Part shown: positions 7,629 to 13,821 of the stretch, piece by piece | Position numbering within the stretch: the first letter of the stretch is position 1 | Layout: each line of letters starts with the position of its first letter | Translations under genes and position numbers: made by a program | Assembly (NCBI GenBank): GCA_018364635.1 | Contig: JAGZLR010000014.1 | Coordinates: forward strand, 1 to 43,571 | Source of the DNA: Clostridiales bacterium | GTDB lineage: Bacteria; Bacillota; Clostridia; Lachnospirales; Anaerotignaceae | Direction of reading: 5' to 3' | Length of the DNA stretch: 43,571 nucleotides | Notes under the pieces: generated by a model | Databases searched by the model: none | What the model saw: the letters and a program-made list of their open reading frames with translations, nothing else | What the model was told of the DNA's origin: nothing

Positions 7629-8057
7629 TTATTTCATACAAGTATTACATTTCGTCAGTGTACAAATCTGTTCTACAGCGTCATCGATCATTTTGGGCAA
7701 AGAGTCTGAATTTACGCCCACAACTCTTAAATTACACCGATTTAATGGGATTAAAACTTTGATTGCATCACTTGAAGATATGGCATTTGCCATATTCGGT
7801 GACAATTCTCCCATCATCGCATTTGCAGAGATAATGCCTAAACTACCTACAATAATATCTGCACGAGATGCATTAAACATAACCGCATTTTCCCCTGTAG
7901 CAACATTTGTCACTCCTGCTTTCAACATTGCCGCTGTAGCTAAAGAATTTGTACCTGTCGCAATGATTTTATGTTCCTCACCAATGGCTGGTTTTAATTT
8001 CTCAATTATAGCTCGTCCAATTCCTCCACCCTGACCATCAACTACCAAAATAACCAT
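7629..8057 (-). CDS. DUF3842 family protein
   Basis: A small cytosolic protein of 142 residues with a Rossmann-like opening 'ILVVDGQGGGIGRAIIEKL', a middle 'ATGTNSLATAAMLKAGVTNVATGENAV' segment, and a cysteine-containing tail (CTLTKCNTCMK). This pattern matches the DUF3842 family of anaerobic Firmicutes. Function is unknown; the GQGGGIGR glycine loop suggests nucleotide or dinucleotide binding, and the C-x5-C-x2-C tail could bind a metal. It begins only about 28 bases after the terminator of the 2-hydroxyacid dehydrogenase, so it may be expressed by read-through from that gene. Confidence 0.75.
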   Translation of the reverse strand: MVILVVDGQGGGIGRAIIEKLKPAIGEEHKIIATGTNSLATAAMLKAGVTNVATGENAVMFNASRADIIVGSLGIISANAMMGELSPNMANAISSSDAIKVLIPLNRCNLRVVGVNSDSLPKMIDDAVEQICTLTKCNTCMK

Positions 8058-8085
8058 CCCGCATTTGCTCCCTTCTAAGGTGAAA

Positions 8086-8113
8086 GAAAGCCTCCGTTTT
8101 TGCGGAGGCTTTC
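8086..8113 (-). terminator. Terminator after the 2-hydroxyacid dehydrogenase
   Basis: An 11-bp perfect stem GAAAGCCTCCG/CGGAGGCTTTC with a 6-base loop follows the dehydrogenase stop by 13 bases. The downstream T tract on the minus strand is interrupted (TTTC), so termination may be incomplete. Confidence 0.8.
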
Positions 8114-8126
8114 GGAATAAACACTC

Positions 8127-9128
8127 TTATTTCAAGAAACCATATTTCTCTAACCCTTTTTTGTTCACAATATTCTTTGGTGTTCTGCCTGAAAGTCTAT
8201 CAATAACTTCCTCAACTAAACTTGCACTCAGCTGTTTATCTGCTGCGATTGACTGGAACGCCGCATGTGGAGTAACGATAACATTTTCATATTTAAGAAT
8301 TTCTGCATTTGGATCTGTAATCTTTTCGCCTTCAATAACATCAAGGCCAGCAGCTGCAATCTTACCGCTCTTTAATCCTTCAATTAAATCTTCTGTAGAA
8401 ATAACCGGGCCTCTAGAAGTATTAACAATACGAACACCATCTTTCATCTTGGCAATTGTCTCTTTACAGATCAAATGATGCGTAGATGGAAGCAAAGGTA
8501 CATGAATAGAAATCACATCTGCTTGTGCAAATAATTCATCCTGTGATACCTTCTCTACACCATATTGTGCCATAACCTCAGCTGGGGTGATTGGATCAGA
8601 AGCGATAATTTTAAAACCAAAACCTTTTGCAAATGTAGCAAGTTTGCTGCTGATTCTACCAAATCCAACGATACCCAGTGTCATATCACTAAGTCTATGC
8701 ATTCTGTATCCATAGCCACAATCCCAATTGCCTTTTGTTCTAATCTGGTTATTATAAATACAAGTTTTTCTCTCCATAGAAAGAATTAAAGCCATAGCAT
8801 GTGTGGCAACTTCGTCCATACAATAATCAGGCACATTACAAACATAAATTCCTTTTTTAGAGCAAGCCTCCTGATCAACAACATCCACGCCAACGCCAGT
8901 TCTCGCAATAATCTTACACTTCTCAAATTTCTCTACAACTTCAGCAGCCATACTATTAAAAGATACAATAACCGCATCAGCATCTTTGCAGGCTTCAATT
9001 GTTTCTTCGTTATTTTCATAGGAACAATTTGCAAGCACAAAGTCTATTCCTGCCTCTTTAAATGCTACAGCGGCCTCATCGTAAAAGTGTTCACCATTTG
9101 CATATCTGTCAGTTACAACAACCTTCAT
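8127..9128 (-). CDS. NAD-dependent D-2-hydroxyacid dehydrogenase
   Basis: A 333-residue member of the D-isomer 2-hydroxyacid dehydrogenase family (phosphoglycerate dehydrogenase, hydroxypyruvate reductase, C-terminal binding protein relatives). The catalytic triad is intact: Arg239 in 'NTSRGPV', Glu266 in 'GLDVIEGE' and His288 in 'VTPHAAFQS'. The dinucleotide loop reads GFGRIS (residues 155-160), with Ser in place of the usual third Gly, and Asp178 at the end of the second strand favours NAD over NADP. The start follows AAGGAGG at ideal spacing; a longer reading from an upstream TTG is rejected. It has its own promoter. No serine-biosynthesis partner or ACT domain is present, so a catabolic hydroxy-acid role is more likely than serine synthesis. 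Confidence 0.88.
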   Translation of the reverse strand: MKVVVTDRYANGEHFYDEAAVAFKEAGIDFVLANCSYENNEETIEACKDADAVIVSFNSMAAEVVEKFEKCKIIARTGVGVDVVDQEACSKKGIYVCNVPDYCMDEVATHAMALILSMERKTCIYNNQIRTKGNWDCGYGYRMHRLSDMTLGIVGFGRISSKLATFAKGFGFKIIASDPITPAEVMAQYGVEKVSQDELFAQADVISIHVPLLPSTHHLICKETIAKMKDGVRIVNTSRGPVISTEDLIEGLKSGKIAAAGLDVIEGEKITDPNAEILKYENVIVTPHAAFQSIAADKQLSASLVEEVIDRLSGRTPKNIVNKKGLEKYGFLK

Positions 9129-9188
9129 GTTTATATCCTCCTTAAAAACAGTAATTATTTTTTCTCCTAAGGCATACAATACATTTTA

Positions 9189-9217
9189 ATTATAAAGTTA
9201 CGCCATAGAAAAATCAA
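9189..9217 (-). promoter_or_regulatory. Promoter of the dehydrogenase gene
   Basis: Minus-strand TTGATT (9212-9217) and a perfect TATAAT (9189-9194) with a 17-base spacer, about 60 bases upstream of the start codon. Confidence 0.75.
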
Positions 9218-9270
9218 GGGATTTTATATTTTTTATATTTATTAAACAAAGGGCTTTTGGCATAAAAAAA

Positions 9271-9343
9271 TGGGAGTTATAGGGCTCGAACCTATGACCC
9301 TCTGCTTGTAAGGCAGATGCTCTCCCAGCTGAGCTAAACTCCC
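9271..9343 (-). tRNA. tRNA-Val (anticodon TAC)
   Basis: The minus strand folds to a canonical cloverleaf: acceptor GGGAGTT/AACTCCC with discriminator A, D-arm GCTC/GAGC, anticodon stem TCTGC/GCAGA with loop CTTACAA, and T-arm ATAGG/CCTAT with TTCGAGC. CCA is not encoded. A run of seven T follows directly and probably ends the tRNA transcript. Confidence 0.97.
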
Positions 9344-9365
9344 AAATAAACTATAAAATTTCAAA

Positions 9366-9437
9366 TGACTCGTACGGGATTCGAACCCATGTTTCAGCCG
9401 TGAGAGGGCCGCGTCTTGACCACTTGACCAACGAGCC
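9366..9437 (-). tRNA. tRNA-Glu (anticodon CTC)
   Basis: The cloverleaf has acceptor GGCTCGT/ACGAGTC (one G-U), anticodon stem CGGCC/GGCTG with loop CTCTCAC, and T-loop TTCGAAT. The anticodon CTC decodes GAG, the minor glutamate codon in AT-rich genomes. CCA is not encoded. Confidence 0.96.
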
Positions 9438-9441
9438 AAAA

Positions 9442-9515
9442 TAGCGGAGAAGGGATTTGAACCCCTGACACTGCGGGTATGAACCGCATGCTCTAGCCAA
9501 CTGAGCTACTCCGCC
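9442..9515 (-). tRNA. tRNA-Met (anticodon CAT, probably elongator)
   Basis: The anticodon stem TGCGG/CCGCA carries loop TTCATAC. The D-loop and variable region resemble elongator tRNA-Met; the anticodon stem lacks the three G-C pairs of initiator tRNA. The first acceptor pair is G1-U72, and the CCA end is not encoded. An Ile-lysidine CAT tRNA is the alternative identity. It is the promoter-proximal tRNA of the three. Confidence 0.93.
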
Positions 9516-9532
9516 AAATCAGTTACTAGAAT

Positions 9533-9561
9533 AGTATACAAATATTTACCTTTTCTGTCAA
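9533..9561 (-). promoter_or_regulatory. Promoter of the tRNA-Met/Glu/Val operon
   Basis: A consensus -35 TTGACA (9556-9561), 17-base spacer and -10 TATACT (9533-9538) end 17 bases before tRNA-Met. This is one of the strongest promoters in the window, as expected for stable RNA. Confidence 0.9.
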
Positions 9562-9573
9562 GAGTTTTTTTTA

Positions 9574-9882
9574 TTATTTTGATCGATTCACAAAAAGCTT
9601 TTCATCAGGCATTAAAAGACCAAGTTGCTCTCTCGCTACTTTTTCAATATACACATCGCTGGTGTAATAATCTTTTTGCTTTTTCAACTTAATAGAGGCC
9701 AGTTTCTCTTTTTCTATTTGACTTGCAATCTGTTCTTCCTCTATTTTCAGTTGCTGATAAACCTGAAATTGGTTATAAAAATTTACAGAAACAGCCACTG
9801 TAAAAATAACCATAAAAACAGCTACAATGAATTTTGTCAATGAGCTTCCTCTTTTAATTGTCTCTAAAGATTTATCTTTCAT
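9574..9882 (-). CDS. divIC: Septum formation initiator family protein (DivIC/FtsB)
   Basis: A small bitopic membrane protein of the division septum, partner of FtsL and DivIB. One transmembrane segment ('FIVAVFMVIFTVAVSVNFY') follows a short basic cytoplasmic tail, then a coiled coil rich in Gln, Glu and Lys ('YQQLKIEEEQIASQIEKEKLASIKLKKQ'), and the conserved end 'YIEKVAREQLGLLMPDEKLF'. The start is uncertain: ATG at 9882 has GGGAG 11 bases upstream, while ATG at 9891 has the same site only two bases away. It is the last gene of the yabP-yabQ-divIC run, the order seen across spore-forming Clostridia and Bacilli. Confidence 0.9.
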   Translation of the reverse strand: MKDKSLETIKRGSSLTKFIVAVFMVIFTVAVSVNFYNQFQVYQQLKIEEEQIASQIEKEKLASIKLKKQKDYYTSDVYIEKVAREQLGLLMPDEKLFVNRSK

Positions 9883-9914
9883 TCTGTACATGTCTCCCAA
9901 ATATTAGCCCATTA

Positions 9915-10424
9915 TTATGATGATTTCTTTTCTGCTGTTTTTTTCTTTTGTTGATTATCTTTTATTTTTGCACATAATTTACGAAAATGCAATACCACAT
10001 TCATCTTTTTTCGAAAAAAATTCCGCCAAAACAATACAGGTCTTCTCAAAATCAGCCATAAAAGCCGAAATGGGGTAAACATAATCTCAATAAAAATGGA
10101 AATACATTTGTTTGCGATAAAAATAACTTGATCCGCCATAGGAATCAGTAGGCGGCTAAACGTAAAGAAATAAAGTATCGCTCCGTCAAACATCCCCAAA
10201 AACAAAAAAAAGCGTATTTGTCCGTCATTAGCATCTAGCAGCAGACGAAAAACACAAACTGCCATTGCTGCCCAATAAATTCCATCCTCTAATTGTACAA
10301 GAAAAGAGGAATGGGAAAATGCTTTTCTTAATATTCGAAAACAATCAAAAAATAATCCCATGCCAGCGCCGATTAACACTGCATATAAAAATAGTTTTGT
10401 CTGCTCTGAAAAAGAGAGTATCAT
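9915..10424 (-). CDS. yabQ: Spore cortex biosynthesis protein YabQ
   Basis: YabQ is a membrane protein of the mother cell needed for spore cortex formation. The 169-residue product has several hydrophobic spans in its first 120 residues, beginning 'TKLFLYAVLIGAGMGLFFDCFRILRKAF', the family's recognisable opening, and a lysine-rich cytoplasmic tail. The start follows AGGAGGTAGG, only 11 bases after yabP ends. Its presence, with YabP, shows that the organism carries sporulation genes. Confidence 0.9.
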   Translation of the reverse strand: MILSFSEQTKLFLYAVLIGAGMGLFFDCFRILRKAFSHSSFLVQLEDGIYWAAMAVCVFRLLLDANDGQIRFFLFLGMFDGAILYFFTFSRLLIPMADQVIFIANKCISIFIEIMFTPFRLLWLILRRPVLFWRNFFRKKMNVVLHFRKLCAKIKDNQQKKKTAEKKSS

Positions 10425-10435
10425 CCTACCTCCTC

Positions 10436-10729
10436 CTACCGGAACAATCTTGCCAATATAGATGATTTTCCTCCTCCGTAACCACTTTCTTGATATTCCA
10501 TTGCCTGAATAGAACCCTCTATATTGAGTTCACCGCTTTCTGTATTTAATCGGCTAATGTGTAAATTCTCTCCATGAATGATAAGGGTTCCCATACTTGT
10601 TTGAGCGGCAATCAATTCCTCATCAAAATTTAAGACGTCCTCCACTCCAGTGAATGTCGCCTTTTCTCTATTTTCCATCTGGACAAAGTGACGTTTTGCT
10701 GCTGGACGTTTCTCCTCTATCACATTCAT
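10436..10729 (-). CDS. yabP: Sporulation protein YabP
   Basis: YabP, of the YabP/YqfC family, is required in the mother cell for cortex assembly. The 97-residue protein carries the family's β-rich core with 'FTGVEDVLNFDEELIAAQTSMGTLIIHGENLHISRLNTESGELNIEGSIQAMEY'. It begins after AAGGAGGGA. A strong terminator separates it from rqcP upstream, leaving about 60 bases in which a sporulation promoter must lie; this fits separate sigma-E-type control, though only a weak candidate is visible. Confidence 0.9.
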   Translation of the reverse strand: MNVIEEKRPAAKRHFVQMENREKATFTGVEDVLNFDEELIAAQTSMGTLIIHGENLHISRLNTESGELNIEGSIQAMEYQESGYGGGKSSILARLFR

Positions 10730-10791
10730 TCCCTCCTTTTGTCTGTCACTATCATCATATTTACAATGTAAAAAGGATATGCAGACAAAAT

Positions 10792-10823
10792 AAAAAACAC
10801 ATAGTATCTACTATGTGTTTTTT
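10792..10823 (-). terminator. Terminator between rqcP and yabP
   Basis: A stem of about 14 bp (AAAAAACACATAGT with ACTATGTGTTTTTT, loop of 4) overlaps the rqcP stop codon. It is AT-rich with T-runs on both strands and separates the housekeeping run from the sporulation genes. Confidence 0.8.
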
Positions 10824-11064
10824 ATTCTACACTACGGTACATTCCAGACGCCTCTTCTTTCTTTTGCGTCTCTGAAATGTTCAACACTTCTACCTTGGTC
10901 AAATTATTTCCAAAACGGATCTCAATAATATCACCTATCTTGATCTCTGTCCCAGCCTTTGCCTGCTTTCCATTAACTGTCACTCTGCCTGCGTCACAAG
11001 CCTCATTAGCAATTGTTCTTCTTTTAATAATTCTAGATACCTTTAAATATTTGTCTAGTCTCAT
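10822..11064 (-). CDS. rqcP: RNA-binding S4 protein RqcP (YabO/Hsp15-like)
   Basis: RqcP binds stalled 50S-peptidyl-tRNA complexes and drives alanine tailing together with RqcH in ribosome quality control. The 80-residue protein is essentially one S4 domain: 'MRLDKYLKVSRIIKRRTIANEACDAGRVTVNGKQAKAGTEIKIGDIIEIRFG', as in RqcP. The start follows AGGAGGGG. A terminator for hup lies immediately upstream with no room for another promoter, so rqcP depends on read-through. No rqcH is in the window. Confidence 0.92.
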   Translation of the reverse strand: MRLDKYLKVSRIIKRRTIANEACDAGRVTVNGKQAKAGTEIKIGDIIEIRFGNNLTKVEVLNISETQKKEEASGMYRSVE

Positions 11065-11084
11065 CTAGTCCCCTCCTAATTGGA

Positions 11085-11122
11085 AAAAGAAAAAAGACCT
11101 ACACAAATCAACGTGCAGATCT
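11085..11122 (-). terminator. Terminator after hup
   Basis: A 10-bp stem with two G-U pairs (AGATCTGCAC with GTGTAGGTCT, 11095-11104 with 11113-11122) is followed on the minus strand by TTTTTTCTTTTT. It would limit the highly expressed HU message and let a fraction continue into rqcP. Confidence 0.8.
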
Positions 11123-11130
11123 TTGATTTC

Positions 11131-11409
11131 TTATTTATCGTTGATTGCATCCTTTAATGCTTTACCTGCTTTAAATCTAGGCGCTTTGGATGCAGGAATT
11201 GGCATAATCTCTCCTGTTCTTGGGTTTCTGCCGTCACGAGCTACTCTTTCTGCTACATCAAATGTGCCAAAACCAACCAGCTGAACTTTGCCGCCTTTTG
11301 TCAGTTCCTCTGTTACAACTTCTTCAAAAGCTTTTAACATCTTTTCAGCATCGCTTTTTTTCATATCAGCTTTTGCAGCCATAGCAGTAAGTAATTCATT
11401 CTTGTTCAT
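11131..11409 (-). CDS. hup: HU-family DNA-binding protein
   Basis: HU is the main nucleoid protein that bends and compacts DNA. The 92-residue sequence has the standard layout: helical dimerisation part 'MNKNELLTAMAAKADMKKSDAEKMLKAFEEVV', then the β arm with 'GFGTFDVAERVARDGRNPRTGEIMPIPASKAPRFKAGKALKDAI', containing the conserved RNPRTG and the intercalating proline. It follows AAGGAGGATAATTAAA and sits 24 bases after mazG, in the common clostridial mazG-hup-rqcP order. Confidence 0.97.
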   Translation of the reverse strand: MNKNELLTAMAAKADMKKSDAEKMLKAFEEVVTEELTKGGKVQLVGFGTFDVAERVARDGRNPRTGEIMPIPASKAPRFKAGKALKDAINDK

Positions 11410-11433
11410 TTTAATTATCCTCCTTGAATGTTT

Positions 11434-12195
11434 TCAGTCAGTCAATTCTGAACCTTTTTGGTCTTCAAATTTTTGTATATGCATGCCGGTTTCTGTTTCC
11501 AGAAAGGTCGTTTTGCTGTAAAAAGCATCCTTCTCGGCACATTCAAATCTATTTATAAACTTTTCTGTAGACTTTGTCAAGGCAATTTCAGGATTTATTT
11601 TGAAAAAAGCTGATAATTGGACAATTTCCATAAGCAAATTACCAAAAATTTCCTCCGATGGTTCTTTCCCCATTTCTAATTTTTGAAGATTTTCCCTAAT
11701 TTGAGAAAATAATTCGTCTGGAGTTTGCTGCAAAGTATAGTCTTTTGTCTTTTTTAATATCTTTTCGGCCCTTATAAATGCCGGCATTCCTTTTGGAATA
11801 GCGCGGATCGACTCTGAAATCGTACCATACCCTTTCTCAACTTGTTTTCTTTTCTCCCAGGAATCTACCTCGTCTTTTGATTGACCTAGAAATAAATGCG
11901 GATGTCGGTATTTCATCTTTCTACAAATCCCATCCGTCACATCTTCCATGCCAAACATATCCTCTTCAGCAGCAAGTTTTGCATGAAAACCCACTTGAAA
12001 CAACAGATCACCTAATTCCTCACAAAGGTTTTTCATATCTTTTTTCTCAATTGCATCTACTGTCTCATAGGCCTCTTCTAAAAGGTGAGGTGAAAGAGAC
12101 TGGTGCGTCTGTGCCTTGTCCCATGGGCAGCCATCTTCTGACCGCAGAATATCGATGATATCCAACAAATCTTGGAAATTTAATTTTTCCGCCAT
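11434..12195 (-). CDS. mazG: Nucleoside triphosphate pyrophosphohydrolase MazG
   Basis: MazG hydrolyses (d)NTPs to monophosphates and pyrophosphate, a house-cleaning role. The 253-residue length fits the two-domain form. The N-terminal domain is complete: 'CPWDKAQTHQSLSPHLLEEAYETVDAIE' and 'EELGDLLFQVGFHAKLA' supply the EExxE and ExxD metal ligands. The C-terminal domain is weaker ('GNLLMEIVQLSAFFKINPEIALTKSTEKFINRF') and may be catalytically modified. It starts one base after gpsA stops, so the two are translated together. Confidence 0.93.
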   Translation of the reverse strand: MAEKLNFQDLLDIIDILRSEDGCPWDKAQTHQSLSPHLLEEAYETVDAIEKKDMKNLCEELGDLLFQVGFHAKLAAEEDMFGMEDVTDGICRKMKYRHPHLFLGQSKDEVDSWEKRKQVEKGYGTISESIRAIPKGMPAFIRAEKILKKTKDYTLQQTPDELFSQIRENLQKLEMGKEPSEEIFGNLLMEIVQLSAFFKINPEIALTKSTEKFINRFECAEKDAFYSKTTFLETETGMHIQKFEDQKGSELTD

Positions 12196-12196
12196 A

Positions 12197-13192
12197 TCAA
12201 TAATCCTCAGATTTTTTGTCGCGTTGCATTAAATCTAATACTGCTTTTTTGACGTCTTTTCCATGAAATAGCACTTCAATAATTTCTGTTGTAATTGGCA
12301 CTTCAACTTGATATTTCTGTGCTAAATCATAGGCAGCCTGTGCAGTATTCACCCCTTCAACCACCATATGAACTTCTTTCAATGTCTCTTCCAAACTTTT
12401 TCCTTGGCCTAACATAATACCAGCTCTTCTATTTCTGGAATGCATGCTGGTGCACGTGACAATCAAATCTCCAATCCCTGTGAGACCCATAAAAGTTTTT
12501 GCTTCACCACCCATAGCTGTACCTAAACGGCTGATTTCTACAAGCCCTCTTGTCATAAGCGCTGCCTTTGTATTATCACCAAATCCAAGACCATCTGACA
12601 TTCCAGCTGCCAAAGCAATCACATTTTTTAGTGCTGCTCCCAGTTCTACACCAATTACGTCATGATTGGTATATAGTCTAAAATTCGGATTCATAAATTC
12701 TTCTTGAATCATAGCAGCAATTTCTGCATTTTTTGATGCAATTACACATGCAGTTGGAACTTCTCTTCCCACTTCCTCTGCATGACTAGGGCCACACATC
12801 ACACAAACCTCACACTGAGGAACACATTCCTTGATTACTTGAGAAAGGGTAAGGAGGCTTCCCTCCTCTAGTCCTTTTGATACATTAACAATGATTTGCC
12901 CCTCTTTGAAATAAGGTGCAAATTTCTGCATATTTATACGCATAAATTTCGATGGAACAGCAGTAATAATGATATCAGCATTTTTTACCGACTCTTCTGG
13001 GTCTGTCACAATTTTCAACCGCTCTGATAATGTTACCCCTGGCAAAAATTCTTTATTTTCATGGTCATTTCTAAGACGGTTCGCCTCTTCTTCCTGCCAG
13101 CTCCACATTGTCACTTGATGTCCATGTTTATCCAGCATAACAGCAAGGGCTGTTCCCCAACTTCCTGATCCTATGACAGTTATATTTTTCAT
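12197..13192 (-). CDS. gpsA: Glycerol-3-phosphate dehydrogenase [NAD(P)+]
   Basis: GpsA reduces dihydroxyacetone phosphate to sn-glycerol-3-phosphate, the backbone for phospholipids. The 331-residue protein opens with the dinucleotide loop GSGSWGTALA, has 'VSKGLE' and 'CGPSHAEEV' active-site segments, and the C-terminal 'GVELGAALKNVIALAAG' and 'GLTGIGDLIVTCTS' helices typical of GpsA. Its ATG overlaps the plsY stop by four bases (ATGA), so it is coupled with the acyltransferase that uses its product. Confidence 0.97.
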   Translation of the reverse strand: MKNITVIGSGSWGTALAVMLDKHGHQVTMWSWQEEEANRLRNDHENKEFLPGVTLSERLKIVTDPEESVKNADIIITAVPSKFMRINMQKFAPYFKEGQIIVNVSKGLEEGSLLTLSQVIKECVPQCEVCVMCGPSHAEEVGREVPTACVIASKNAEIAAMIQEEFMNPNFRLYTNHDVIGVELGAALKNVIALAAGMSDGLGFGDNTKAALMTRGLVEISRLGTAMGGEAKTFMGLTGIGDLIVTCTSMHSRNRRAGIMLGQGKSLEETLKEVHMVVEGVNTAQAAYDLAQKYQVEVPITTEIIEVLFHGKDVKKAVLDLMQRDKKSEDY

Positions 13193-13815
13193 TTTGATTC
13201 CTCCTTATGTAAAGTAGCAGAGATCGTTTTCTTTGCACCAAGTCTATTCTCGTTTCCTTGTATTAGACGACTAATATTTGAACGGTGCCTAAAAACTGCA
13301 AGCACGCCTAGAACAGCCATCAATCCTACCAGTTCCATTGGCTCTTTCGCTGCATAAAATGCAAACGGCAGTGAAAGAGAAAAGAAAATTGATCCTACGG
13401 ATACATATCTAGACATAAGACCAATAATTCCAGCAGCATAGGAAATAATTAGTGGGGTACCGCCAGTACATAAAATCATACCAATCATAGAAGCGATTCC
13501 TTTTCCACCTTTGAACTTCAAATAAAACGGGAAATCATGGCCAAGAATAACACCTGCACAGGCATAGTACCCCGCTGACGCTCCAGCAGAATGGAACAAC
13601 ATCCGACACAGCCAAAAAGCAATAATCGACTTCATAAGGTCACAGAAGAACGTAAATGCGCCTGCTTTTTTCCCTAATACACGAAGAGCATTTGTACTTC
13701 CTAAATTTCCGCTCCCATAATTTCTAATGTCTACATGCATAAATTTTCCGACTATATATGCTGACTGGATACACCCAATTCCATAACCAATCAGCAGGCA
13801 CAAAATTCGAAACAT
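13189..13815 (-). CDS. plsY: Glycerol-3-phosphate acyltransferase PlsY
   Basis: PlsY transfers acyl groups from acyl-phosphate to glycerol-3-phosphate, the first step of phosphatidic acid synthesis. The 208-residue membrane protein shows the family's loops: 'GSGNLGSTNALRVLGKKAG' near the N terminus, 'GHDFPFYLKFKGGKGIAS' (phosphate-binding KGGKG) in the middle and 'FRHRSNISRLIQGNENRLG' near the end. Hydrophobic spans separate them. It lies between der and gpsA; the plsX partner that makes acyl-phosphate is not in the window. Confidence 0.96.
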   Translation of the reverse strand: MFRILCLLIGYGIGCIQSAYIVGKFMHVDIRNYGSGNLGSTNALRVLGKKAGAFTFFCDLMKSIIAFWLCRMLFHSAGASAGYYACAGVILGHDFPFYLKFKGGKGIASMIGMILCTGGTPLIISYAAGIIGLMSRYVSVGSIFFSLSLPFAFYAAKEPMELVGLMAVLGVLAVFRHRSNISRLIQGNENRLGAKKTISATLHKEESK

Positions 13816-13821
13816 ATCGCT

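Noticed and set aside
7561..8034. 157-codon plus-strand open frame
   Set aside because: It lies antisense to the DUF3842 gene, whose protein has a recognised family pattern and better start context.
8799..9170. 123-codon plus-strand open frame
   Set aside because: It is antisense to the N-terminal half of the 2-hydroxyacid dehydrogenase and is low-complexity.
9242..9439. 65-codon minus-strand frame over two tRNAs
   Set aside because: It spans the tRNA-Val and tRNA-Glu genes and is a translation of tRNA sequence.
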